The notes: generated by a model not told the origin, from the letters alone. A stretch of 64,000 nucleotides of DNA from Amoebidium appalachense (GCA_963693365.1 CAVNZM010000001.1:3224001-3288000), one strand, 5' to 3'. Positions 1-24,702 are shown, counted from the first letter of the stretch. Program-made: numbers and translations.

Positions 1-378
1 GGTGAAACAGACGGCAGTTCGGCCACGTTTTGGATCACCAATCCCAACAACACGTTTGTAGGTAACGTGGTGGCAGGGGCACAAGGGTCTGGTTTTTGGT
101 TCGAAACAAACATGACCGTAAGAGCACCGTCGGATGGTCTGAAAGATGCTAAGGACCTTGTGCCCAGAAAGATTCCCGTGACGAGGTTTGATGGAAACGG
201 TGAGTGTAACAGTGTTGTTGATGTTTTTTGTTTTGTTTTTGCTTTTGTTTGTTTGTTTTTCAGTTTTTCTTTTTTCTTTTTTTTTTTTTTTGGTGAGGGG
301 GTGAGGTGGGGGTTAAGTTTTTGCCTTTTCGTTTACCCCTCCGGGTGGGGTTGGGGGGGGGGGGGGAGGGGGGGGGGG

Positions 379-451
<73 letters not shown>

Positions 452-508
452 CGCGCGCGCGCACGCGCGCGCGCGCGCGCAGACGTGTGGGTGCGTGTTT
501 TTTTTTTT

Positions 509-540
<32 letters not shown>

Positions 541-2381
541 GGGCTGGTGTGGTTGTGTGTTGGTTGTGCTCAGATATATAACACTGGCTTATCTGAATGA
601 ACGGTGTCCCAGGTTTTTATTGTTTTCTGTTGTTTATTATCTATGTGATAGCTAATATTTAAATTATTCATCCACTTATTTCGAAGGTAATCATTTCAAG
701 CAGGCAGGGAGGGGAGGTTTGGGGGGAAGGGTGCGAGGAAGGAGAGGGGTTAGGGTTGGTCAAATTCTCCTAATCGTGGGAGTACCAACAACTTTACACA
801 TCTACATTCCTTGCCACAAGACATTTAGCAGAAAGTTTGAAACGTTGAGCTGTCTCGAGCAGCACAATTTACTGATCAGTGTGAAAATCCGAAAATCACA
901 TAACTCCCCACCCTAAACCCCCTTCCCCCCTCCTCCAGTGGCGCATTCAGTCGATACCGGGTTCCGCACATATCCCCACGGATACCAACCGGCCGCCCAA
1001 TCAGCATTCAGCAATCTGCTGGCCTTCAAATGCAGGTGAGGTTGTGCCGTAGTAGTACATTGCCATGATATGTGTCCATGCTAGGTTGCAAAGGGTATGC
1101 ACAAGATTCTCTCCTCAGCGTTATTGCACATGTGCACCGTGCTATACACACACATACGCACGGGGCGCGCATGCACGTACGCACATGCACACCCACATAC
1201 AGATGCATCACAGCAGGTCCGTTATATATTCATTTTAACACGTTCATCCTCCTCAGGTCACAAGGATTCTTTTCCAACAATGCGGCCAACGTCACAGTCC
1301 GCAACAGTATTTTCACCGACAACCATATTGGGGTGTTTTTCCGGTCGGCACAGAGCCACCAGCTGCTTGACAGTGTGATTGTGGGTGAGACGGCAAACAT
1401 CGGAAATCCAATGTAGTAAGTTGTCCATTGCTAAATAAATTTTTCCGTATCCTATCTTTCTTTCTCTCCTCCTCCTTTTCCCCCCCGGCTCTTCCTCCCT
1501 TTCCTCCCGGGCTCTTTCCTTCTGTCTTTCGGAAACCCCGTGATGTATGCTAACTCGGCTCTGTTTTGAGGTACCCTTCATTTTTCCGCCCCCCCCCCCC
1601 CCCCCCCCCCCCCTTCCCCTCCCCCCTAACCCCCCAGCTTCCCCCATTCCCCTCGCACTATTTTCTATGAGGGTGGTCATGTAGCCTGTGGCTGCGCGTT
1701 GCCTTCATATCAACTGATCAATAAATCCCAGTCAAGAGAAAAAAGTTTTTCACCCTTCAGTCTATGCAGCGATTTCTTTGCAAGTGAGTAAGGAATCCGG
1801 GGGGGGGGGGGGGGGGGGGTAGGAGGAACAGGGGATTGTAGCTTTACAAATCACATCTATTAGAACTACCCATCTCAGTTGACCAGCTTGAACCTGAAAC
1901 GGTACGGTAACAAGCACACAGCCCATTCAACAATTCAAACTTAGCAGCCTGGAAATTGCAAAGGTGGGGGTTCTACTCACATATCCCCCTTAACCTGCAG
2001 CTGCCAAGTGGCACGGCCGACCAACTGTAAGCTGAGCAAAGGCTGTGGTCTCCCTATACCCCTAGGCCAGGGCAGGGAAACCCCCCGATCACTCGGGTGG
2101 TACCAACAAGCAGGCCTGCAAATGTTCGATTCCATTCTCTCTCAGGTAGGATTTTTTTTTGTGTTTTTCCCCCCTGAGACTTGCCGAGAAAAGTTTTTAT
2201 CATTCACTGCTGTGGAGTGCTTTACCGCCAGTCAAATGGTCTCCCTCTCCACGTAACCTACATCATTCTTTCCTCTGGTCAAGTTGTCACCCTTTTTTTC
2301 GTTTTCGCTCTTTTTTCTCTCTCCCTTGCTCCCCCTCCCCCCCCCCCCCCCCCTCCCCCCCCTCCCCCCCCCCCCTCCCCC

Positions 2382-2412
<31 letters not shown>

Positions 2413-3403
2413 AAAAAAAATCCGTTTAACTTTTTGTTTTTTAGTTCTTCCTGCTTCTCTGTCCTTGTGCTTTCTGCGACATTTTATTCTTTTTTATATC
2501 TCTCTTTTTTTTCCCCTTTCTTTAATTTTGAGAGAACGACATTCCTTATTTCGAAAGCTGTAAAGTCTGAATGTAGTTACGTTGGAAGCACGTGCAAGTG
2601 TTTCGTGATATGTGTACCCAATCTATGTATTTATAACTCTAATCCGGAATCTAACTCGCACCGCGCTACAACAGAGTGCACCCAACATCTACAACAACAT
2701 ATTTTTCGGCAATTTTGCCAACTGCTCCGACTGGCCAAGCTCTGCCATCGCCTTTGCACCGAACACCTCCTTTACTCTCGTGCGTCCGGATGTGTCGTTT
2801 TCCGGAATCCGGTTTTCCGGTACGTTTTCCCCGTGATTTGATTTTGGGACATTTTTCCCTATGTTTAGAGAGGATGTAACTGGGCTGTAGAACATGCCTT
2901 AATCTCAGTCAAAACCGTTCTTTGTTCCATCTGGTATACACGCTTACCCGTGCATGCGGCACGGCAAAAGTACACAGGCTCACACACATCGCATAGGCAA
3001 ACATTGATTGTTTTGGGAGCCTTCCTCGGCATTTTAATTGGCTGAAATATGACGTCAATAATAGAGAATTGTGGCTGTGGCCAACACCTGGGTGCATATC
3101 TGGAATCTACTCTCTTAATACATATTCCTCCTATGATTTTCATGCGATTTAGTCTTGTATGTCGTACCTTTATGTTATCCCGTTTTTTTTTAACCTTTAT
3201 TATAACTTGTTTTACTCGTGCCACATTCACCTTTCTTTCGTGCCACCTCAATACTCGCGCCGACTACAAAAATTTTCACAGGGGTGGATAAGAGGGTTCA
3301 GTTCCCCACCCCACAAAACAGTGTGGGGGAGGTGGCTCCGAGGTACCTTGCGTTCACAGACAAGGATGGAAGTGTGGTGGGCAGCCCTGCACAGGTGAGG
3401 TTT

Positions 3404-3472
<69 letters not shown>

Positions 3473-4431
3473 GGGGCGGAGGGAGGGGAGTGAGGGGGGA
3501 GTCAGTGTGGATGGACAAGGGTGCTGGGAAGAGGCTGTGGGTGTGGGTGCGCATTGATGCACAGATGAGGTTTGCGCGCCACGCTCGGGTGTATGTATGT
3601 TTTTCATTTTCATTTTATTTTTATTTTTATTTTTTGGGGGGGAGAGGGGGGGGGAGGGGGGACGGGGGACGGGGGAAGTCGGCGTGGAGTGGCATGGGTG
3701 CTGGGTAGGTAGCTGTGGGTGCGGGTACAAATTGATTTGTGTGTGTCTGTGTGTGTGTCTTTGCATGTAATGTTAGTTGATAAATGCATGCTGATCTTGC
3801 TTGGAGCACGTTACTGTTGTTAGATGCCATCGGGATAAACAGGGAATTTCATAGTCCCCATTTACCTAACCCCCCAAACCCACCAGGTGATGGCAAACAA
3901 CCCCATCCTCGCAACCAGCATCCCCGGTTGTGTGCTGAGCGCAGACTATAACGGATATATTTGCCCGGGGGTTTGCATGAGGCCCATAAATTTCAACTAC
4001 AACGAAGCCCCGTCCGTTAACATCACAAACATGACAAAGGTATATATTGCTTCAATACCCGTACCTTTGCTCCCTTCGGTGCAAGATGAATATGCCCCTA
4101 GTCACAAACACACACATAGTAACCCACATGCACATGCGTGCGCGCACACACACACACACATACACACGCGCGCGTGCACGCACACACACACACTCAAGCC
4201 TTTATGACAGATTTAGTGTGCGTACAAAGGAACATTTGCATGCATGCGCACATGCGCACATGGCGCATGCAGTTACGCACATACACATAAAAATACGGAA
4301 CTTTTGACCATGTGCACATGCAGTCACGCACATACACACAAAAGTACGGAACTTTTGAAATGGGGTTTGTATGTTTTCCGCTCGACCGTCGCTGCTTCAC
4401 ATGGCGAGACAAAGGCGGTGTGCTTGTATAC

Positions 4432-4475
<44 letters not shown>

Positions 4476-4862
4476 AAAAACTCCAGTCTTCTTGATACTG
4501 GCTATCACAACAATTTCAAGGAAATCTCTCTTTGCCCATATAAGGTGTTAAGTCACTTATTCTGCCAATTGCAGGTGATGATTTCATGGACTGTAGCTGG
4601 AGCACAGCGTTCCATCATTCTGGACGGAACACCCTACAACGGAAATATGTCCGACATCAACGCAAATCCGTTCCCCCGCCGTAGTTTCTACGTAAATTTA
4701 CCTGTTGGACCCCAATATTCGGCCGTAGTTGTGGACAAAAACGGAAACGTCCCCCCCATCAACAGCACCCCTCGGTCTGTTGAGATAAAAACATTTGGTC
4801 CCCCCTGCCTCTCCGGACCATTGAAAATTGATTTGAGCATCCGCACGGGATATGAATTGTAG
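1..4862 (+). CDS. CEMIP/TMEM2-like (G8/PbH1 family) secreted protein, 3' part
   Basis: The gene enters the window already open. Seven exons fit: 1-199, 939-1035, 1257-1415, 2677-2819, 3282-3394, 3887-4039 and 4575-4862. All junction phases agree and give 383 residues ending in TAG. Exon 1 carries FWITNPNN followed by a GFWFE motif, exon 2 AHSVDTGFRTY, and exon 5 FTDKDGS. I recognise these from the parallel-beta-helix half of cell-surface hyaluronidase (CEMIP, TMEM2) and the related PKHD1L1/fibrocystin-L proteins. Nine N-X-S/T sequons occur and there is no C-terminal membrane segment, so a secreted glycoprotein is likely. In animals the family binds or degrades hyaluronan; activity here cannot be read from this part, and the G8 domain would lie upstream of the window. 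The intron from 1416 to 2676 could hide a further small exon. Family call is fairly sure, exact orthology is not. Confidence 0.72.
359..543. repeat. Composite G / (GT)n / (GC)n / T / G tract in CEMIP-like intron 1
   Basis: A G-rich stretch is followed by (GT)n at 381-449, an alternating (GC)n with one A at about 451-480, then T-tracts running into a G-tract near 520-543. The alternating purine-pyrimidine GT/GC block is of the kind that can adopt Z-DNA. It lies wholly inside the intron between exons 1-199 and 939-1035. Confidence 0.9.
3406..3471. repeat. (GT)n just inside an intron donor
   Basis: A (GT)n microsatellite of about 66 bp begins some ten bases after the donor at 3395 of the CEMIP-like gene. 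More G-rich tracts follow to about 3660. Confidence 0.9.
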
Positions 4863-5649
4863 GTGGACTAATGGGACCATCTTCACATCCAGTCGATCAC
4901 CTATTTACTGTTTCCCCTGGTTTTCTTTCATGGGTTTTCTTGTTGGAAAGAGAAGTAGATAACCGAAGCATAGATAAATTTATTCAGGGAGTAAAGGTAT
5001 ACAAAGATGCGAAATTTGATATTAACGTGTGAGCTATTCGGAGCTCGTGTAATCTACCAGAAGCGCTTGGCTCAACAGTTGTACATGTACTAGGCATAGG
5101 ACCCCCACCCCCAACCCCAGACCGCCCCGCTGGTGGGGTATGAGTATATGGGGAGTGATGCAGGCATCTGTGTAGGGGCCGGATTCGGATTGTAAACGCG
5201 CATGCACACCTCTGCTGGCAGAAGGCTGTGGAACGTGACGGTGCTGGTCACTGAAGACGGTTATAGCCGAGGAAACCAGGAAGATAAATAAAACGATTTA
5301 TTTGCTCCATGTCGGTAACATGGCTAATTAGCCTCCAGCCAGCTATAGGAGTGTCCAGGCTGGCTCATACATACATTACACTGTGCTGCTCATTTACACT
5401 GTCGCACGCAACCATAAAGACAAACAAAATAAATTTATAGGTGAAACACTGTGATTAACCTACATACGTCAGTGTAAGGCTGCCCTATTGCAATATCGAG
5501 GCGCTGCCTAGCAATATCGAGTTGGGCAAGGATATAGTAATCGGACAGAGATGTGGGTTTCCTATTATGGAAAGGAATGCTACTCGCTAGCGGCCCCAAA
5601 AGCTATGTACAGCACTGTGGTGTCAAGTAGCTCAGCGGAAGTCTCTGGC

Positions 5650-6083
5650 CAGGTGAATGCAAAAAAAGGCAAAGAGGGTCAAGCCAGGCATCACCTGCCT
5701 CGACACGTCCCCGTTTTCGAAAGGGGGGAATACAGGCATCACAGTCACGGTCTCGGACCCTCCTGGGTGAATGCAAAAAAAGGCAAACAACATTCAAGGG
5801 GAAGAAGGTCAAGACAGGCATCACCTGCTCCGACACGTCCCCATTTTCGAGAAGGGGCAAAGACAGGCATCACCTGTCTCGTTCCCTCCCCTCACAGCTC
5901 AAGACACAGGCATCACCTGCCTCGAGCCTCCATCAGATCAATACAGGCATCACCTGCCTCGAGCCTCCATCAGATCAATACAGGCATCACCTGCCTCGAT
6001 CGGCGGGAGTCACAAGACAAACATCATCTGCCTCGATCCGATTGCCGCGGGAGTCACAAGACAGACATCATCTGCCTCGACAC
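5650..6083. repeat. Degenerate array of hairpin-forming AGGCATCACCTGCCT units
   Basis: About nine copies of a core reading CAGGCATCACCTGCCTCGA, or diverged from it, occur at roughly 5686, 5733, 5815, 5862, 5903, 5943, 5980, 6020 and 6061, spaced 37-50 bp with gaps. The core contains AGGCA and TGCCT around a five-base TCACC loop, so each unit can form a small stem-loop. A larger unit starting GTGAATGCAAAAAAAGGCAAA-like sequence occurs twice (about 5653 and 5767). The open frame across it is a by-product of the repeat. Confidence 0.75.
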
Positions 6084-6089
6084 CCTTTT

Positions 6090-6122
<33 letters not shown>

Positions 6123-6236
6123 CCTATCTTGGGCGTGGTCCTCGAGAATTTTCAGAGGGCCGTGTCTTAGGGCTCGAACCCAATACCTCCTGCGTCAGAG
6201 GCGAAGAGCATACCCGCTAGGCCACAGCGGTTCCTC
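6084..6236 (-). mobile_element. tRNA-derived SINE with poly(A) tail
   Basis: Read on the minus strand, the head contains a pol III A-box-like TGGCCTAGCGGG (6213-6224) and a B box GGGTTCGAGCC (6171-6181) at tRNA-like spacing. A short unrelated body follows, then an A-rich tail (the T-run 6084-6120 on the plus strand). T-stem and T-loop are intact, but the acceptor arms do not pair and the D stem is weak, so this is a tRNA-derived retroposon and not a functional tRNA. The anticodon-loop position would read CTG. Target-site duplications are not evident because the tail abuts the hairpin array. Confidence 0.65.
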
Positions 6237-6939
6237 AAATATAATAGTTGCGCGTTCGAAATAAAATTTTCGACTCAGTTCCACTCTCAAAACGAGTCTG
6301 ACTTTGGGAACCTGTTCTTGGACTAAGCCTTCAGATCTTCCGGCGCCAGTAGGCAGCTCAGTACGACTGGAGCAAAAAATGATAACGGGCCATGAGTAGA
6401 TAGCGAGAGATGGTGCCAAGATTATTAGGTATGCATTTTTCCCCTGGCTATGTTTGAGAAAACCCGTTCAGCTCACAACCCTGTTCATAAACTCCATCTC
6501 TTTTCGCTTGCCACCTGTGAGCCTGTGCTTTGCGATTGGGGTCGGGCACGCCAAGTGACGCCAACACACAGACAAACCTGTGCACGCATACCTGAGCATA
6601 TACGTGAGCACCCATCCTAGCGGAGTCCTACCCCCGACTACTGGCTTCCTCCCCTTCCCCCCCTTTTCAACACTTAGCGCATCGACCACACACACTGGTC
6701 GAGGATTAGGAGGTCTGCCTTTTGGCCATTTAGACTGGCCTATTGTCTTATAGCTTGTGTGCTGTTTATTCAGTACAAAGTCAGACATCTGGATCATTAA
6801 TATTCCCTCCCTCCCTCCCTCCCTCCCCCCCCCCCCCCCCACCCACCCTTTCGCCCCCTGCCCAACAACACACACACCCACAACAGTGAGTCACCGGGCC
6901 GGGGTGTTACACACTACACACACACACACACTCACACGT

Positions 6940-6941
<2 letters not shown>

Positions 6942-7002
<61 letters not shown>
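6942..7002. repeat. (CA)n microsatellite
   Basis: An uninterrupted CA dinucleotide run in the spacer upstream of DUS1. A complementary-type (GT)n lies nearby at 7269-7316. Confidence 0.9.
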
Positions 7003-7007
<5 letters not shown>

Positions 7008-7125
7008 ATGATGCCTCTCCTTATCATGCATCCACATACTCTTTCGTGTGTTAACGTTCGTTGCATGAATTTTGACTTGTAATCGGGCCCCGTGGATTAA
7101 TGTATTCCTTAGAAACCGTACTACA

Positions 7126-7173
<48 letters not shown>

Positions 7174-7264
7174 ACTCACACCCACACCCACACCATGCAC
7201 ACGCGCGCATGCGCCACTCTTTGACAAGACGACGTGTGTGTGTGTGTGTGTACACATGTGTGTG

Positions 7265-7317
<53 letters not shown>

Positions 7318-7552
7318 ATGTGAAAGTTTCTTCCCAGCTTTCCTTGTTTGGTTTGGGATAGTGTTCTGCTGTAGTACAGCAAAGGCTGGGTGCACACACA
7401 ATCGCAACAATCACATCTTATAAGGGCGTGTTTGGCAACCAAAAATAATCGTATTTGTATCATTTTGCAAAAAGACGAAAAAAATCGTGTCCATAAAAAT
7501 ATTATGTGGCATGCGTATTTGGGGGTAATGATACCATTATGCCGTTGAGGCT

Positions 7553-7588
<36 letters not shown>

Positions 7589-7730
7589 GGGGGAAGAAGT
7601 AGAAGTCCATGTAGGTAAGTGTCATTGTCCTGCCAACGAACTATTCGCATCTGCGATCGATCATATGACCCGCCGCTGGGTCTTGCCTTGACTTATATTT
7701 ATAATAATTGTTTGCTGGGCTTGATAATGA

Positions 7731-7970
7731 TGACTTGACTTGACTTTGAAGTCGCGACTTGAAGGAGTGCTATTTTTAGTAACGATTGGCCACGGGCGGG
7801 CATTAGTATTCCGTCCCCCCCTTCCCACCCACACCAGTTTATGCTTCCCCGCCCCAAGCCCCACTCCCCCATCAAGTCTCTCAGTTATGTCTGGCCTCAG
7901 GACGTCGATTTGTTTTGATGGAAGGCAGGTGATTGGTGACTTCAAGTCGCTACCTGAAGTCAAGTCGCCA
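7731..7970. mobile_element. Candidate short inverted-repeat (MITE-like) element
   Basis: The left arm (about 7731-7764, TGACTTGACTTTGAAGTCGC onward) matches the reverse complement of the right arm (about 7938-7970) over roughly 28 bp at about 80-85% identity. The arms are separated by about 175 bp of unrelated sequence. The arms themselves contain repeated GACTT/AAGTC words, so partial matching by low complexity is possible. No transposase and no clear target duplication are seen. Confidence 0.35.
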
Positions 7971-8448
7971 CACCTTCAGGGAGGTGGGCTGTGATTGGCC
8001 CGATACGCACCCTCCGGTTGGATTGGATGATGACGCAAACCTGTCCCGGTCATGCACGTGCACATGCACAGCAGATTGCACTCATGTTCGTGCCTTATGT
8101 GTGTGTGTGTGTGTAGCATACATACATACAAGTCCTGTAAAGATAGTGCATACCTATATTACTACTGTACCAACTCCATCTGTGAGTGAGCTATATATCA
8201 AAGCACCACTCTCTGTCTTGATAGATGGACATCAACTGATCAATTTCATACCCACGTCTTTGCGGAAAGCTTACCCACTGTATAAACGCCGGAGCCGTTC
8301 CCTGCTTGGCTAGGAGGTGAAGTTCTTGCCCACGTTATACTATATACCTTTGAAACAACCAGAAAAGTTGTTTTCAATTGCTATACCTTTCTTGCAAGAC
8401 AGGTAGAAATAGTGCTAAAGCCTATCACTCAGCCAACCTACACGTCGG

Positions 8449-8455
8449 TATAAAG
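8449..8455 (+). promoter_or_regulatory. TATA box candidate for DUS1
   Basis: TATAAAG lies 206 bp upstream of the DUS1 start codon in otherwise tract-free sequence. The T-box and chitinase genes have a similar element 220-290 bp upstream of their ATGs. Confidence 0.45.
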
Positions 8456-8654
8456 CCGTGTGTGCGTGTGTTCTTGGTTTTTCAGATCATAGTGGCTGGC
8501 ACACTGACCAGACCTTGCTCTTTTTCACGTTAGTTGTTTTACACGTTCTCTGTTATAGCATCAGGCCTACATTCGAATTTCTTTACATCATCTCATCAAC
8601 CTGGCGAAAATCCTGCACCTAGCTAGCTCTGCTTTGCAGATTGCTACCAGAAGA

Positions 8655-20489
<11,835 letters not shown>

Positions 20490-20749
20490 GAATGTGGTTG
20501 TGGGCCAATCGTATGGTGGTGTGTCATTGTGGGCCAACCGCATGTGTTCTAAACATAGGGCCGATGGCTATTCTTGGCCATTTTTTCATTCCGGGCACGT
20601 GAAACCCGGCCTTAGAGCGTTTCTGAGTGGAACGTTAGAGTTTTCATACGAAACGTGAATCGATACTCACTCTCTCTTTGATTCCATTTGCTCTGTACCT
20701 GGGCTCTCCCTGTCGCTCTTTTTCTCCCCCTCTCCTTCCCCCCCCCCCC

Positions 20750-20780
<31 letters not shown>

Positions 20781-21760
20781 ACATACCGGACCCGACCCTC
20801 CCTCCCTCCCTCCACCTTCTGTGTTTCCCTTTTGCCGTTTCGTCTTATTTTTCGGTTCTATTTTGCTCTTCTATGTGCCTAGAGTAAGGGCCAGAATAAA
20901 TATCCTAGGCTTCTGCTCTGTTTCTGGTAGCATTTATACCCTCGGTTGACCGTGGATTTCGAATGGCAGATAGGCATGTCTGCAATTAGTGCTTGCCGAC
21001 TTAGTCTGCTAGCCCGGGTAAGGGGAGGGGATTTGTGTGTCTGCGTGTGCGTGTGCGTGTGTATGTATGCATTTGTTTGTTTGTTTGTTTGTTTGTTTGT
21101 TTGTTTGTTTTTTTTGGGGGGGGGGGGGAGGGAGGGGGGGGATTGGGGGAGGGGGGGGGGGGGGGGAGGGGGGGGAGGGGGGGGGGGGGGGGGGGATACA
21201 CAGATATACGGGATACGATGATATGGATTGCGAAGGTGTAGTGGCACGTATTTCGTAGTGACCTAGTCTTTTATACCATATTAACTCATAGACAGAATAA
21301 GCTGACGGTCTTAGTTGGAACCTAATTTTCTGTGTTTAAAGGGATTTTTTCTTTACAATACTTGGTGAGATATGAATCCCGCTGGTTCGGGATATAACCT
21401 GTTGGGATAGTATTTGTCATAAGGGGTGAACGCATAGAAATCTAGAAACAAATGAAATGTTGATTTCTGGTGTTTTTGGTGATCACAGAACACCCCGTCG
21501 ACTGCTATTTTTTGGCGGGGACTTTATTTGATCCCACACAACACAGACATTGCCGTGCACACACATGCCCATAAACACACACACACAACACACGTGCACA
21601 CACATGCTCTCACTCAAACACTTATCGCCGTGCGCACACACTTGTACACGCCCACACTTCCTCCCTCCCTTCCACCCTCCCTCCCGTACGTGCGCATGCA
21701 CACACACACACACACATTGCCGAGCACTCTTTCTGATATCCATGGCCGTGCCGAGACCCA

Positions 21761-21796
<36 letters not shown>

Positions 21797-22300
21797 CCCC
21801 GTACCCCTCCCTCCCTGCCCCCAAACACACACCATATGTTTGAACGTTGTAGCTTGGTAGCAGCGCCACATCAATTTAATTCAGTTGCCATATATGGGTG
21901 ACCCAATCAAAACGAACTCGATTTCACCCAATAACACTATGGATTGCTTGTGCATAACGGTGTGCCTAGCATATTGGCCACAAAAAAAATGTGCCTCCTC
22001 TCCCCCGTTATCCCCCCCCTCCCCCCCCCCCCCCCCCCCCCCTCCCCCCTAACCCCCTCCCCTCGTATTCACATGGCACCATCCCCCATCTCACCAACTC
22101 ACCTCCTTGCGTACGCAAGAACCCTTTTCCCAATATCTTGCTTTAATGTGTTGTTTGAAAAAATGTTTTCAATTGTTTATTCCGTACCCTTGTTAAGGCG
22201 TGTGCATGTGTGTGTACATGTGCTTGGGTATTATTATTAGCCTGTTTGCGTGTGTGTGTGTCTGGAGGTGGAGGGGGGAGGGGGAGGGGGAGGGGGGCAC

Positions 22301-22303
<3 letters not shown>

Positions 22304-22392
<89 letters not shown>
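22304..22392. repeat. (GT)n microsatellite followed by long G tracts
   Basis: GT repeat with one TATGTTT interruption. Two long G tracts follow at about 22460-22492 and 22507-22550. Confidence 0.92.
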
Positions 22393-22396
<4 letters not shown>

Positions 22397-22457
22397 TGTG
22401 CACATGTCCCGGGTTGGTGGGTGAATCGGTGTGGGTGTGGACTTCCGTCCCGGGGGG

Positions 22458-22493
<36 letters not shown>

Positions 22494-22505
22494 TATCAAT
22501 TCGGA

Positions 22506-22551
<46 letters not shown>

Positions 22552-23375
22552 TAATTCATGGCAAACCCAAATAAATAACGGCAGGGCCCCGGGTTCACCG
22601 GGGTATCTTGAAAACAAAATATGCATACAGACCTTCGAGAATTTTAGGGGATATGACGGAGGAAAAAACACACAGTGATCTTAGTGAATTGGTCCTCCAC
22701 TAGGCTCACACGCACCCTTGCCACCCTTGAAACACACCCACCCACCCCCCACCCACCACCCACCCAACCACCCACCGGCCACCCCACCCTCAAAGATCCA
22801 CACCGGGACCATTCATTCCCCTTATTTCAGTCCTTTTGGCTTCTTGCAGCTGTGTGAATAATAAGAGGACAACCCGATTGGAAAACGAATGGTATCGCTT
22901 TCCCCGTTTCCAAGTTTATGGTTGTACACTTTCGTATATGTGATTAAACTGTCTGGAAGTTCAGATCCCCGGGCACCGAGCCCCTTTCCCCTAACCGTTT
23001 CCCCCTACAGGTAGAACCAACACACACACTCTTTTCAGCACAAGCACATACACCAACAGCCCCATATACATGTATGATGCCCACACAGCCACACCAGGCA
23101 ACTTAAGGAACTTGGTTTTCATTTCAATTGGTGTGCTTGGATGGCCGCGTGGCCCAATGTGAGCACGTTTGGATCATATTCGATGATGACAACACACGGT
23201 GGGCCAATAGTATACTATCACCTTTCCCTATGATAGTAACCAAACCTATGTAAAAATCGGCATAATAGGTCACATTAGAATCTGGGCACACCCTATTAAG
23301 CCTAGAGAGTTAAAGACTGTTTTTTTTTTGTTTTTTTTTTATTTTATTTTTTTGTTTTTGTTTTTGTGTGTGTGT

Positions 23376-23453
<78 letters not shown>
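23376..23453. repeat. 78-nt uninterrupted G run
   Basis: The longest pure homopolymer I see in the window, preceded by T-rich sequence and a short (GT)n. It is strongly G-quadruplex-capable, and the exact length is prone to sequencing error. Confidence 0.9.
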
Positions 23454-23454
<1 letters not shown>

Positions 23455-23539
23455 GGGGAGAGTGGGGAGGGGGAGGGGGAAGAGGGAAAGGGTGGTGGGA
23501 GGGAGGGGGGCTTTGGGGAGGAGAGGGGAGGGGAGTAGC

Positions 23540-23576
<37 letters not shown>

Positions 23577-24391
23577 GGGGTCCCTCCCCTTTGCATCCCC
23601 ACCCCCACCCACCAGCCCTTTCCCCTGGGCCTCGCACTTGTTTCTCCCAAACTTAAAGGCTGCCCCCTACCACCAACTTCATACTTGGTTTGTACCTTCG
23701 TTCCAACCCTTCAAGTATTTACTCGTCATAATAGACCATGTGCATTCTGGGCGTTTCGGGTTAGTGAATGATGCCACGTGTGTGTTTGAGCTGTGTGTGT
23801 AGGCATGTGTGCTTCGTGCGTGCGTGCGTGCGTACGTACGTGCGTACGTACGTGCGTGCGTGTGTGCGTGTGTGTGTGTGTGTGTGCGTGTGTGCGTGTG
23901 TGCATGCTTGAGTGCGTGTGTGCGTGCGGATGTGCGTATGGGCCGTGTGTGTACTTGTGAGTGCGTGTACGTCTGTGCTGTGTGCCGCATGTTGCCTTTT
24001 GATATTGTGGAACCCTGAGGGAACACCGTGTTGTTTGGGCGACTGCTGATATCACATGAAGAGGTTTGGTGGCAAAGCAAGTGACAGCAGTATACTAATG
24101 TAATGTGTGGAAGTTCAAACAGAAAAGAAGAAAATGGCGTGCTGGCGCAGTGGCGGATGTTGATGAGGTGGCGATCTGTGCCTGTGTGCGTGTCATATGA
24201 TGGGGGATGCATGGACGGGAAGCGGAAGGGGGGAGGGGGAGTAAGGGGGGGGGGGGGGGGGGTGAGGGGGGAGGCTGAGGGGTGTGGCTCGATAGACTAT
24301 ACATCGAGTATGCAACCAGCTACTAACCTAGGCCGTAAGGCGCCGGGTTGGCGTAATTGATGCGGCGGGAGAGATCTAAGAAGAAACATGG

Positions 24392-24426
<35 letters not shown>

Positions 24427-24667
24427 GATGGGGGGAAGAGGTTGGAGGGGGAGGGGGAAGGCCGGTGGGGCGGGTCACCCGCAAGTGGCCTATATACTAT
24501 TCATATATATTCATAGCACGTCATATATCTATGTATATTCACATATATTCGCATATATTCGCATATACTCGTATAAAGTTTACATATTTATTTATGATAC
24601 GCTTGCCGTAGTATTCGTATCTAATAAAAATAGTTCTATATATTACCGGTGCGGGTGACCCCGGGGA

Positions 24668-24702
<35 letters not shown>

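Larger units (their letters stand above)
4863..8448. other. Spacer between CEMIP-like gene and DUS1
   Basis: No convincing gene. It holds an AATAAA-like signal near 5287, a short-period hairpin repeat array (5650-6083), a tRNA-derived SINE (6084-6236), (CA)n and (GT)n tracts at 6942-7002 and 7269-7316, poly-C near 7128-7160, poly-G near 7553-7587, and an inverted-repeat element at 7731-7970. The 8000-8448 part is ordinary complex sequence upstream of DUS1. Confidence 0.6.

Noticed and set aside
5650-6083. CRISPR-like repeat-spacer array
   Set aside because: The repeats are degenerate, spacing is irregular, no cas genes are present and the genome is eukaryotic.
6160-6236. Functional tRNA gene (CTG anticodon)
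   Set aside because: B box and T-arm are good, but the acceptor stem does not pair and the D stem is weak; an A-tail follows, so a SINE head fits better.
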